Origin: Bacteroidia bacterium
Lineage (GTDB): Bacteria > Bacteroidota > Bacteroidia > JAESSM01 > NORP286
Length of the DNA stretch: 5,218 nt
Direction: 5' to 3'
Assembly: GCA_016764115.1 (NCBI GenBank)
Contig: JAESSM010000052.1
Location: 1-5,218 of the forward strand
Shown: positions 1-5,218 of the stretch, piece by piece
Position numbering within the stretch: position 1 is the stretch's first letter
Layout of the letters: each line of letters starts with the position of its first letter
Translations under genes and position numbers: made by a program
Notes under the pieces: generated by a model
Told to the model about the DNA's origin: nothing
Database searches by the model: none
Seen by the model: the letters and a program-made list of their open reading frames with translations, nothing else

Positions 1-285
1 GATTACGTGGATTATAGAATTAGGTCAATAGAGAAAATATACAAAGATGAATTAATCAAGCCTATCTTTTTGGGTGAGAAAAATCTACTTTCAATTATTA
101 AGAAACTAAATAAGAACCCTAAACTTATTGTTGAATCTGCTTTTATAAAGGAAGTAAATGACCTTATTACCGATAAACCCGCCCCTATTTATGATCTACA
201 ATCTACAGTGTTATACCTTTGGGTAAAAGCTAAAATAGAGAATACCTCTTACGAAAAGGCATTAAGTCAAATGTTGACTCCTTGA
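1..285 (+). CDS. C-terminal part of an unidentified protein (partial, 5' end outside window)
   Basis: The reading frame is open from the first base of the window to a TGA at 283-285, giving about 94 residues. A GTG at 7-9 could serve as a start, but the frame continues upstream of it with no stop and no ribosome binding site can be judged, so I read this as the 3' end of a longer gene. The product is rich in Lys, Ile, Leu and Glu and looks soluble and mostly helical, with no signal peptide, membrane segment or cysteine. A segment near the C-terminus reads PIYDLQSTVLYLWVKAKIE. I do not recognise the family and assign no function. It is the only plus-strand gene. It converges on the Rrf2 regulator, and its last 19 bases overlap the end of that gene. 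It is probably unrelated to the SUF operon. Confidence 0.6.
   Translation, partial: DYVDYRIRSIEKIYKDELIKPIFLGEKNLLSIIKKLNKNPKLIVESAFIKEVNDLITDKPAPIYDLQSTVLYLWVKAKIENTSYEKALSQMLTP
265..279. repeat. Short inverted repeat in the convergent gene overlap
   Basis: AGTCAAATGTTGACT has perfect 6-bp arms (265-270 and 274-279) around a 3-base loop. It lies where the ends of the plus-strand gene and the Rrf2 gene overlap. A second weaker pair, CCTTG at 280-284 with CAAGG at 297-301, follows. A hairpin between converging genes could act as a bidirectional terminator, but there is no good T-run on the plus side and only a TTTT on the minus side (read about 252-256). It may equally be chance within coding sequence. 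Confidence 0.25.
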
Positions 286-740
286 GTTTCCTCTACCAAG
301 GGCTTACACACATTGTAAAGGTTTTCCTCAGAACTAATTAAATCTTTTAAAGTAAGATTGTTCAAGACATTATCCACTGAATGCTGCACAACTCTCCACA
401 ATGAACGAATGGAGCAATCAACAGAATTGGTACAAAGTTTAGGCATTCCTGAATGGTCCATACAAAATTCCTGGCCAAACAGCTTTCCATCTAATGCATT
501 CAATATATCACCAATTACTATTTGATCAGCTGGTTTCGATAAGGTATAGCCGCCTTGTTGCCCCCTGTTGCTGTTTATCAAGCCATTAAGCCTAAGTACC
601 CTGCAAAGTTTCGCAACATTTTGATGTGACAGACCTTCTTTCTCCGCAATTTGGGCAATGGTCATCCCTTTATCACCCTTGCTTCTGGCAATACAAAGAA
701 GTATCCTTAACCCATATTCTTCTTTTGCAGATATCTTCAT
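267..740 (-). CDS. Rrf2-family (IscR-like) transcriptional regulator with a cysteine cluster
   Basis: This 157-residue protein has the usual Rrf2 length and layout. The N-terminus (MKISAKEEYGLRILLCIARS) opens the winged-helix DNA-binding domain. The recognition helix region lies around residues 36-52, and the wing around 57-69 carries the RGxxGGYxL motif (RGQQGGYTL). A dimerisation helix follows. Between them, at about 88-115, is the sensor region with Cys93, Cys103 and Cys109, ending in the typical CSIRSLW. Three cysteines here are the known [Fe-S] ligands in IscR, NsrR and RirA, so the protein probably binds a cluster and regulates according to Fe-S or redox status. The spacing is C-x9-C-x5-C, wider than the C-x5-C-x5-C of E. 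coli IscR. It is the last gene of the cluster, 9 bp after the bacilliredoxin, with no clear Shine-Dalgarno sequence. Its 3' end overlaps the convergent gene. It may control the suf genes; the target is inferred from position only. Confidence 0.9.
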   Translation of the reverse strand: MKISAKEEYGLRILLCIARSKGDKGMTIAQIAEKEGLSHQNVAKLCRVLRLNGLINSNRGQQGGYTLSKPADQIVIGDILNALDGKLFGQEFCMDHSGMPKLCTNSVDCSIRSLWRVVQHSVDNVLNNLTLKDLISSEENLYNVCKPLVEETQGVNI

Positions 741-749
741 TATAAAAAT

Positions 750-1289
750 TTATTCTCCAAATTTGGGAATTTTAGAACCACATGCTTTTGCATGAAGCAC
801 TTTAGCAAAATTTTCAGCACTTATAGAAGGTCCTTGCTTAGAACAGTTTTCGTTAAAAACTCCAACCCATTCTTCAGCAATTTCTTGAGCTGTTCTTCCT
901 TCAATGTTGAATCTATGAAGAACATGCACTACTTCTCCATTTTTAAATAGTGCCATTGCCGGAGATGTAGGTGTAAATTCAGACAAATATTGTTGTCTGA
1001 AACGATCAACTGCATCTCTTTCCATACCAGCAAAAACAGTGGCAAACCTATTGGGAATTTTAGCATTCTGTAATGCCAGCGTTACTCCAGGCCTTGCTGC
1101 ACCTGCGGCGCAACCACATACTGAATTCAAAACAACCAATACAGTTTCATCATTTTTCTGTCCCAAGATGCTATCTACATCTTCAGCAGTCAACAACTCC
1201 TCAAATCCACATGCCAATAGTTCGTCTCTCATCGGTTGAACTGCAACCGGATCATAAATAGGAGGTTGGGTAGTTGGTATTTCTGTCAT
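750..1289 (-). CDS. BrxA/BrxB-family bacilliredoxin with C-terminal extension
   Basis: The protein is a thioredoxin-fold member of the YphP/YqiW (BrxA/BrxB) family, which removes bacillithiol from mixed disulfides on proteins. It is cytosolic, with no signal peptide. The family start is seen in YDPVAVQPMRDELLACGFEEL (about 12-32). The active site CGC is at residues 58-60 in NSVCGCAAGAARPGV, and the strand TSPAMALFKNGEVVH (about 108-122) is also typical. At 179 residues it is clearly longer than the roughly 140-residue Bacillus proteins. The excess is a tail after Cys149 of about 30 residues ending in ACGSKIPKFGE with another cysteine, Cys170. It starts 72 bp after the DUF59 gene, behind a weak AGAG ribosome site, and is followed 9 bp later by the Rrf2 regulator. 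Its place beside suf genes suggests it protects or recycles thiols of the Fe-S machinery; that is inference. Which Brx paralogue it is cannot be told. Confidence 0.9.
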   Translation of the reverse strand: MTEIPTTQPPIYDPVAVQPMRDELLACGFEELLTAEDVDSILGQKNDETVLVVLNSVCGCAAGAARPGVTLALQNAKIPNRFATVFAGMERDAVDRFRQQYLSEFTPTSPAMALFKNGEVVHVLHRFNIEGRTAQEIAEEWVGVFNENCSKQGPSISAENFAKVLHAKACGSKIPKFGE

Positions 1290-1310
1290 ATCTCTAATTT
1301 TAGATTTTGA

Positions 1311-1338
1311 ATTATAAATATTTAATTTTTTTTATCAT
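1311..1338 (-). promoter_or_regulatory. Weak candidate promoter for the bacilliredoxin-regulator pair
   Basis: On the minus strand TATAAT lies at 1316-1311, and ATGATA, a 4/6 match to TTGACA, lies at 1338-1333 with a 16-bp spacer. The spacer includes a run of eight A. The element lies 22 bp before the bacilliredoxin start. It resembles a sigma-70 promoter, but I found no Bacteroidota-type TAnnTTTG element in this spacer. In such AT-rich DNA a TATAAT easily arises by chance, so this is a candidate only. Confidence 0.2.
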
Positions 1339-1358
1339 TGTTCATTGAAAATTGATAA
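1332..1358. repeat. Imperfect 27-bp palindrome in the spacer before the bacilliredoxin gene
   Basis: Two 13-base arms (1332-1344 and 1346-1358) pair at 11 of 13 positions around the single central base 1345. The ends are TTATCA and TGATAA, and the inner pairing is TTCA with TGAA. With essentially no loop it suits a dimeric DNA-binding protein better than an RNA hairpin. The T-run next to it (1326-1333) is on the wrong side to end minus-strand transcription. It overlaps the -35-like element of the weak candidate promoter. The nearby Rrf2 protein is a possible binder, but the sequence does not obviously match E. coli IscR sites. Confidence 0.35.
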
Positions 1359-1361
1359 TAG

Positions 1362-1691
1362 TTAGAACATATCAAGCTCAAGTTTTGCTGATTCGCTCAT
1401 CATACTTTGTTCCCATGGCGGATCCCATACTAATTCTATTTTTGAAGACTTAACATCCTCAATATGGCCTATCTTCTGTTCTACTTCGGGAGGTAATGTT
1501 TCCGCTACCGGACACATAGGAGAAGTTAATGTCATCATTATATTTACATTGTTCTCCTTATCTGATACAACTTCATAAATAAGCCCAAGCTCATAAATAT
1601 CGACCGGAATTTCAGGATCAAAAATCGTTTTCATCACCTTAATGATCTCCTCCTGGAGTTTATCATCTTCTATTTTAAAAATTGTAGGCAT
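1362..1691 (-). CDS. DUF59/MIP18-family Fe-S assembly accessory protein (SufT-like)
   Basis: This 109-residue protein is essentially one DUF59 (MIP18/PaaD-like) domain. The hallmark motif DPEIPVDIYELGLIY is at residues 25-39. The second conserved block, MTLTSPMCPVAETLP, carries Cys60, the conserved cysteine of the family. The C-terminus has the typical ELVWDPPWEQSMMS stretch (about 86-99). Proteins of this type (SufT in Staphylococcus, CIA2/MIP18 in eukaryotes) help deliver or mature Fe-S clusters, and versions encoded in SUF operons are common. The exact step is not settled, so I give no symbol. The start codon overlaps the sufU stop by one base (TAATG), which implies translational coupling. 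The only nearby ribosome-site-like sequence is a weak AGAAG. The gene ends the tightly overlapped part of the operon, and a 72-bp spacer follows. Confidence 0.88.
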   Translation of the reverse strand: MPTIFKIEDDKLQEEIIKVMKTIFDPEIPVDIYELGLIYEVVSDKENNVNIMMTLTSPMCPVAETLPPEVEQKIGHIEDVKSSKIELVWDPPWEQSMMSESAKLELDMF

Positions 1692-2149
1692 TAGTCTTCT
1701 GTTGAAATTAGTTCTTTATTATTTTCAAGTGCAGCATTCATTGTATGCCATGCTAGACTTGCACATTTTATTCTTAATGGAAATACCTTTACACCAGACA
1801 AAACTGCCAGTTTACCAAGGCCATCCATATCAGGAGTTTCATCTATTTCGGATGTAACCATTTTGTGAAATTTCTCAAAAAGCTCTTTTGTCTCAGTTAA
1901 GGATCTTCCCTTCAATTCTGATGTCATTAAAGAGGCAGAAGCTTTTGATATAGCGCATCCCTTTCCTTGAAAAGCTATATCTTTAATAGTATTACCTTCT
2001 ACTTTTAAGTAAACATCAATATGGTCTCCACAAAGTGGATTATCTCCTTCAGCAAAATGATTGTGATTTGCCAATACCTCGTAATTCCTGGGACTTTTAT
2101 TATGGTCCAGGATTACCTCTTGATACAATTCCTGCAAATCATCCATCAT
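1691..2149 (-). CDS. sufU: SufU, zinc-dependent sulfur acceptor/transferase of the SUF system
   Basis: This 152-residue IscU-fold protein receives persulfide sulfur from SufS and passes it to the SufBCD scaffold. The three ligand blocks are present: NPLCGDHI with Cys40 and Asp42, GKGCAISKASASLM with Cys65, and RIKCASLAW with Cys129. The spacing matches B. subtilis SufU (Cys41, Asp43, Cys66, Cys128), where these residues bind zinc. The extra stretch between the second and third blocks (about 80-115) and the absence of the LPPVK-type HscA-binding motif distinguish SufU from IscU. It overlaps the sufS stop by 4 bp (ATGA). It begins with two consecutive ATG codons; I take the first, 7 bases after a strong AAGGAGG. 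It occupies the place where many SUF operons carry sufE, and no sufE is seen here. Confidence 0.93.
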   Translation of the reverse strand: MMDDLQELYQEVILDHNKSPRNYEVLANHNHFAEGDNPLCGDHIDVYLKVEGNTIKDIAFQGKGCAISKASASLMTSELKGRSLTETKELFEKFHKMVTSEIDETPDMDGLGKLAVLSGVKVFPLRIKCASLAWHTMNAALENNKELISTED

Positions 2150-3405
2150 GAGAAAACCTCCTTGACCTTGATTAAACCAGCTACTAATCTATCTATTTCT
2201 TCTTTTGTGTTATAAAATGAGAAAGATGCTCTGGTAGTTGCAGGAACATTAAATCTATCCATAACAGGTTGTGTACAATGATGTCCTGTTCTGACAGCAA
2301 TTCCATCATTATCTAAAAACTGCCCAATATCATGTGGATGAATCCCATCCATATCAAATGAAATAACACTTGCCTTATTTTTTGCTGTTCCGATAATTTT
2401 CAAACCATCAATTTGGCTCAAGGCTTCAGTACCGCATTTCAACAATTCTTGTTCATGTTGGAAGATATTGTCATAACCAATGCTTTCTACGTAATCAATT
2501 GCAACTGCTAGGCCCACAACCCCTGCTATATCAGGAGTTCCTGCCTCAAATTTATGTGGAAGATCATTGTAAGTAGTTTTTTCAAAAGTTACGGACTTTA
2601 TCATATCCCCACCACCTTGATACGGACCCATCTTTTCTAACAATTCTTCTTTGCCGTATAGTACACCAATTCCTGTTGGTCCATATACTTTATGTGATGA
2701 AAATGTATAAAAGTCACAATCCAATTCCTGAACATCCACCTTTTCGTGAGGAACCGCCTGAGCTCCATCCAGCAAAACAGGAATGTTATGCTGATGTGCA
2801 AGTTCAATTACATCCTTAACAGGATTAATTGTCCCCAATGAATTGGAAATATGTGCCAAAGCAATCAGCTTAGTTTTTTCTGAAATTAACTTTTCCAATT
2901 CTTCAAAAATCATCTCGCCATCATCATTAATTGGAACAACTTGAAGTTTTGCATCCTTTTCTTTACACAACATCTGCCATGGAACAATATTAGAATGATG
3001 TTCCATATGAGTTATGATTATTTCATCGCCTGCTTTAACATTGTCTTTTCCATAAGAAGAAGCTACTAAATTGATTCCTTCAGTAGTTCCTCTCACAAAA
3101 ATTATTTCTTTCTCTGATGCAGCATTAATGAACTTTTGAATCTTCTTCCTGGAATTTTCATATGCAAAAGTAGCCACTTGACTTAAATGATAAACCCCTC
3201 TATGAATATTAGCATGTTGTGTTTTGTAGTAATTATTGGTTGCATCTAAAACCTGTTGTGGTTTTTGACTTGATGCTGCATTGTCTAAAAAAGCTAGGTC
3301 TTTTCCATGCACCTTCTGAGATAAAATAGGAAAGTCAGCCCTTATTTTTTCAACATCCAAACTTGTCATGACATCAGTTTGCAATATACTACCGGAATAA
3401 TCCAT
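2146..3405 (-). CDS. sufS: SufS, PLP-dependent cysteine desulfurase
   Basis: SufS converts cysteine to alanine and holds the sulfur as a persulfide on its active cysteine for SufU. The 419-residue protein is a full-length class V aminotransferase-fold enzyme. Family blocks seen in order are RADFPIL (22-28), LDNAASSQKP (40-49), THMEHHSN (132-139) with PLP-stacking His136, LDGAQAVPH (212-220) with Asp213 and Gln216, SSHKVYGPTGIG (236-247) with PLP-binding Lys239, and RTGHHCTQP (372-380) with catalytic Cys377. His358, in HPHDI, lies 19 residues before Cys377, as does His342 in B. subtilis SufS, the residue that takes SufU's zinc ligand place. The start overlaps the sufD stop by one base (TAATG), with AAAGGG 11 bases upstream. 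Met13 (codon at 3367-3369) is an alternative that fits the family N-terminus better but lacks a ribosome site. The stop overlaps the sufU start. Confidence 0.96.
   Translation of the reverse strand: MDYSGSILQTDVMTSLDVEKIRADFPILSQKVHGKDLAFLDNAASSQKPQQVLDATNNYYKTQHANIHRGVYHLSQVATFAYENSRKKIQKFINAASEKEIIFVRGTTEGINLVASSYGKDNVKAGDEIIITHMEHHSNIVPWQMLCKEKDAKLQVVPINDDGEMIFEELEKLISEKTKLIALAHISNSLGTINPVKDVIELAHQHNIPVLLDGAQAVPHEKVDVQELDCDFYTFSSHKVYGPTGIGVLYGKEELLEKMGPYQGGGDMIKSVTFEKTTYNDLPHKFEAGTPDIAGVVGLAVAIDYVESIGYDNIFQHEQELLKCGTEALSQIDGLKIIGTAKNKASVISFDMDGIHPHDIGQFLDNDGIAVRTGHHCTQPVMDRFNVPATTRASFSFYNTKEEIDRLVAGLIKVKEVFS
2157..2163 (-). promoter_or_regulatory. Strong ribosome binding site for sufU inside the end of sufS
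   Basis: On the minus strand AAGGAGG lies 7 bases before the first ATG of sufU and 10 before the second. It is the best Shine-Dalgarno match at any gene start in the window, where the others are weak or absent. It is also coding: it spells part of the VKEVFS C-terminus of SufS. It supports the ATG at 2147-2149 as the sufU start and suggests that sufU is also initiated on its own, not only by coupling. Confidence 0.6.
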
Positions 3406-4751
3406 TAGTTATGATACCCTTTGTAGAATTTTTCAATGATCATTTCATCCACTCGTTCAGCAACAACGTCAATCTTGATCTTCTCTGTTACTTCGCTTAA
3501 AAATGCTTGCTGCAATATTCTTTTCGCCTCATCGCCATTGACACCTCGTGATTTTAAATAAAATAGTGCCTCTTCATCCAATTGCCCAATGGTTGCGCCA
3601 TGACTACATTTAACATCATCAGCGAATATTTCTAATTGAGGCTTTGTGTTCATTGTTGCCGATTCTGAAAGCACCAAACTATTATTCTGCTGAAAAGCAT
3701 TGGTTTTTTGAGCATCCTTACTAACTATAATCTTTCCGTTAAACACTCCCTTGGAGTTCTCTTCTAAAATACCTTTGTACAACTCATTGCTTTCACAATT
3801 GGGGTTAGCATGATGTATAACCGAATGATTATCAATTAACTGACCTCCGGTTGCGAGATATACTCCGTAAAGGTTTGCTTCAACATTTTCAGCATTCAAA
3901 TAGACATCTATATTATTCCTTACAAAATTGCCTCCAAGATCCACGGCATAAGATGTATAAACACTATTTGATTCCTGATTTACAAAATTTCTGTTGATAT
4001 GATATGACTTTTCAGCTTCGCTTTGAACTTTATAATGGTTTAAAATAGCCCGAGGAGCCAATACTGTTTCAGTTACTACATTGTTAAAATAAACTGGATC
4101 TCCATCATCCAGAGAATAATAAGACTCAATTAGGTCAAGCTGGCTGTTCTCTCCTACTACAACAATATTCCTATTATTGGACGTCCACGAAATTTTTGAA
4201 CTTTTCGAAATATTTAAGATGTGTATTGGCTTTTCGGTTATTAATCCATCCTTAATGTTAATCACCGCTCCGTTTACACAAAATGCAGTATTCAATGCTG
4301 TGAAAGCATCATTCTGAAATTTAGCATGTTTCGCAAAGTAAGTATTGATGAATTCTTCATTGCTACCAATAGCTTCAGAAAAATTCATGATCTCAACTCC
4401 ATCTTGCACTTTGTCTAAGCTGGAAAGTTTCTTATTGTAAACACCATTTACAAATACTATGACATTGCTAGACAAACTGGGATATATAAATTCATCAAGT
4501 TCATCTTGGGACAAGTCTAAAACTTCCTCCTGTAAACTGAAAATTTCCTTTAGCAACGAAGCGACATTGGTATACTTCCATTCTTCATCTTTGTTGGTAG
4601 GAAAATTTAGCTCTGATAATGCATTGATAGCTGCTATTCGCATATCATGAATTGGTAATGAACGCTGTCCGTTCATACAAGCTTCAAGCTCTTTAAACTT
4701 GGATAAATACCAATCTTTTACTTTCATTTTGTTTTTAACTTCTGTTTCCAT
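3405..4751 (-). CDS. sufD: SufD, component of the SufBCD Fe-S scaffold complex
   Basis: SufD pairs with SufB and a SufC dimer to form the cytosolic scaffold on which new clusters are built. The 448-residue length is typical. The helical N-terminal part (about 1-90) contains FPTNKDEEWKYTNVASLL (50-67), the usual SufD entry motif. The central region (about 95-370) has the repetitive strands of the beta-helix, including the conserved DNHSVIHH (307-314) and the CESNELYKG stretch (319-327). The C-terminal block VKCSHGATIGQLDEEALFYL (380-399) has Cys382 and His384; the equivalent His360 of E. coli SufD is needed for assembly. The far C-terminus is the helical SufC-contact region. The gene starts 9 bp after the sufC stop with only a GAG in front of it. 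Met9 is a possible but no better start. The stop overlaps the sufS start (TAATG). Confidence 0.95.
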   Translation of the reverse strand: METEVKNKMKVKDWYLSKFKELEACMNGQRSLPIHDMRIAAINALSELNFPTNKDEEWKYTNVASLLKEIFSLQEEVLDLSQDELDEFIYPSLSSNVIVFVNGVYNKKLSSLDKVQDGVEIMNFSEAIGSNEEFINTYFAKHAKFQNDAFTALNTAFCVNGAVINIKDGLITEKPIHILNISKSSKISWTSNNRNIVVVGENSQLDLIESYYSLDDGDPVYFNNVVTETVLAPRAILNHYKVQSEAEKSYHINRNFVNQESNSVYTSYAVDLGGNFVRNNIDVYLNAENVEANLYGVYLATGGQLIDNHSVIHHANPNCESNELYKGILEENSKGVFNGKIIVSKDAQKTNAFQQNNSLVLSESATMNTKPQLEIFADDVKCSHGATIGQLDEEALFYLKSRGVNGDEAKRILQQAFLSEVTEKIKIDVVAERVDEMIIEKFYKGYHN

Positions 4752-4760
4752 CTCAATGTG

Positions 4761-5218
4761 TTAAACCGCTTGCACTTCGTTTTGTTCTTCTTTTAACCAG
4801 TCATAACCCTGTTCCTCAAGCTTTAATGCTAAATCTTTATCGCCTGTTTTTGCTATTCTTCCATTATAAAGCACATGGACAAAATCAGGAACTATATAAT
4901 CCAGAAGTCTTTGATAATGAGTAACAACAACTACCGCATTGTCTTTATTCTTCAACTTGTTCACTCCTTCTGCAACGATCTTCAAAGCATCTATATCCAA
5001 TCCAGAATCAGTTTCATCAAGAATAGCCAACTTTGGTTCTAATACCGCCATTTGAAAGATCTCATTCTTCTTCTTCTCCCCTCCAGAAAAACCTTCATTA
5101 ACTGAACGGCCTAAGAGCTTTTCATTCATTTCAACCAATTCCATTTTTTCTTTGAAGAATGCCAACATCTCCATTGCATCTAATGCTTCCTTTCCTTGCT
5201 CTTTTCTCACCGCATTTA
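4761..5218 (-). CDS. sufC: SufC, ATPase of the SufBCD complex (partial, 5' end outside window)
   Basis: SufC is the ABC-type ATPase that drives conformational change in the SufBCD scaffold; it is cytosolic and not a transporter. About 151 C-terminal residues of a protein normally near 250 are present. The frame is open to the window edge and begins with NAVR, matching the middle of SufC, so the GTG at 5208-5210 is an internal valine and not a start. Visible parts in order are the signature SVNEGFSGGEKKKNEIFQMA, Walker B with catalytic glutamate (LAILDETD), the D-loop SGLDIDAL, the H-loop histidine in VVVVTHYQRLLDYI, and the SufC-typical C-terminus VHVLYNGRIAKTGD and LEEQGYDWL. Walker A and the Q-loop lie outside the window. 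The sufD gene follows after 9 bp. The gene before sufC is probably sufB, which cannot be seen. Confidence 0.95.
   Translation of the reverse strand, partial: NAVRKEQGKEALDAMEMLAFFKEKMELVEMNEKLLGRSVNEGFSGGEKKKNEIFQMAVLEPKLAILDETDSGLDIDALKIVAEGVNKLKNKDNAVVVVTHYQRLLDYIVPDFVHVLYNGRIAKTGDKDLALKLEEQGYDWLKEEQNEVQAV

Noticed and set aside
18..28. AATTAGGTCAA repeated at 4128-4138
   Set aside because: An 11-base match between two coding regions in AT-rich DNA with no further similarity around it is likely coincidence.
1039..1261. Two overlapping plus-strand open frames of about 60-66 codons
   Set aside because: They lie wholly opposite the well-supported bacilliredoxin gene, resemble no known protein and have no ribosome site; they are shadows of the real gene.
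1293..1304. Short palindrome-like TCTAATTTTAGA near the bacilliredoxin ribosome site
   Set aside because: It has only 5-bp arms in very AT-rich sequence, which is expected by chance.
1326..1358. Rho-independent terminator after the DUF59 gene
   Set aside because: The palindrome leaves almost no loop, the stem is AT-rich, and on the minus strand it is followed by A rather than T residues.
1642..2215. Two plus-strand open frames opposite sufU, the DUF59 gene and the end of sufS
   Set aside because: They are antisense to strongly conserved genes, with low-complexity translations and no supporting signals.
4459..4650. A serine-rich plus-strand open frame opposite sufD
   Set aside because: It is antisense to a conserved sufD region, and the serine runs come from the complementary codons.
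5208..5210. GTG as a start codon of sufC
   Set aside because: The frame is open to the window edge and the residues before it continue the SufC family sequence (NAVR), so it is an internal valine.

Overview
The window is AT-rich and carries a compact SUF iron-sulfur cluster assembly operon on the minus strand. Gene content, the bacilliredoxin next to it, weak ribosome binding sites and A/T-rich spacers suggest a member of the Bacteroidota (Cytophagales or a relative). This placement is an inference from gene style, because no marker gene is present.

In the direction of transcription (right to left) the order is: sufC (5' end outside the window), sufD, sufS, sufU, a small DUF59/MIP18-type protein, a 72-bp spacer, a BrxA/BrxB-family bacilliredoxin, and an Rrf2-family regulator. 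From sufD to the DUF59 gene every junction overlaps (TAATG, ATGA, TAATG), so these four genes are probably translationally coupled. The 72-bp spacer is the only real gap between minus-strand genes. It holds an imperfect 27-bp palindrome and a weak promoter-like arrangement, so the bacilliredoxin and regulator may form their own transcription unit. At the left edge the 3' end of an unrelated, unidentified plus-strand gene converges on the regulator, and the two coding regions overlap by 19 bp.

The genes form one pathway. SufS takes sulfur from cysteine and SufU accepts it. The SufBCD complex (SufB presumably just beyond the right edge) builds the cluster on a scaffold powered by the SufC ATPase. 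The DUF59 protein probably helps maturation or carriage. The bacilliredoxin probably repairs bacillithiol-blocked thiols. The Rrf2 protein, with three cysteines in its sensor region, may report cluster status.

This is a recognisable system rather than a wholly new one. The points worth a second look are: a SufU-type sulfur acceptor matched by a SufU-type histidine in SufS; the C-terminally extended bacilliredoxin placed in a Fe-S operon; the regulator's distal position and wider cysteine spacing; the palindrome before the bacilliredoxin; and the convergent gene overlap. There is no gene-free stretch over 300 bases, and I saw no RNA gene, mobile element or CRISPR array.
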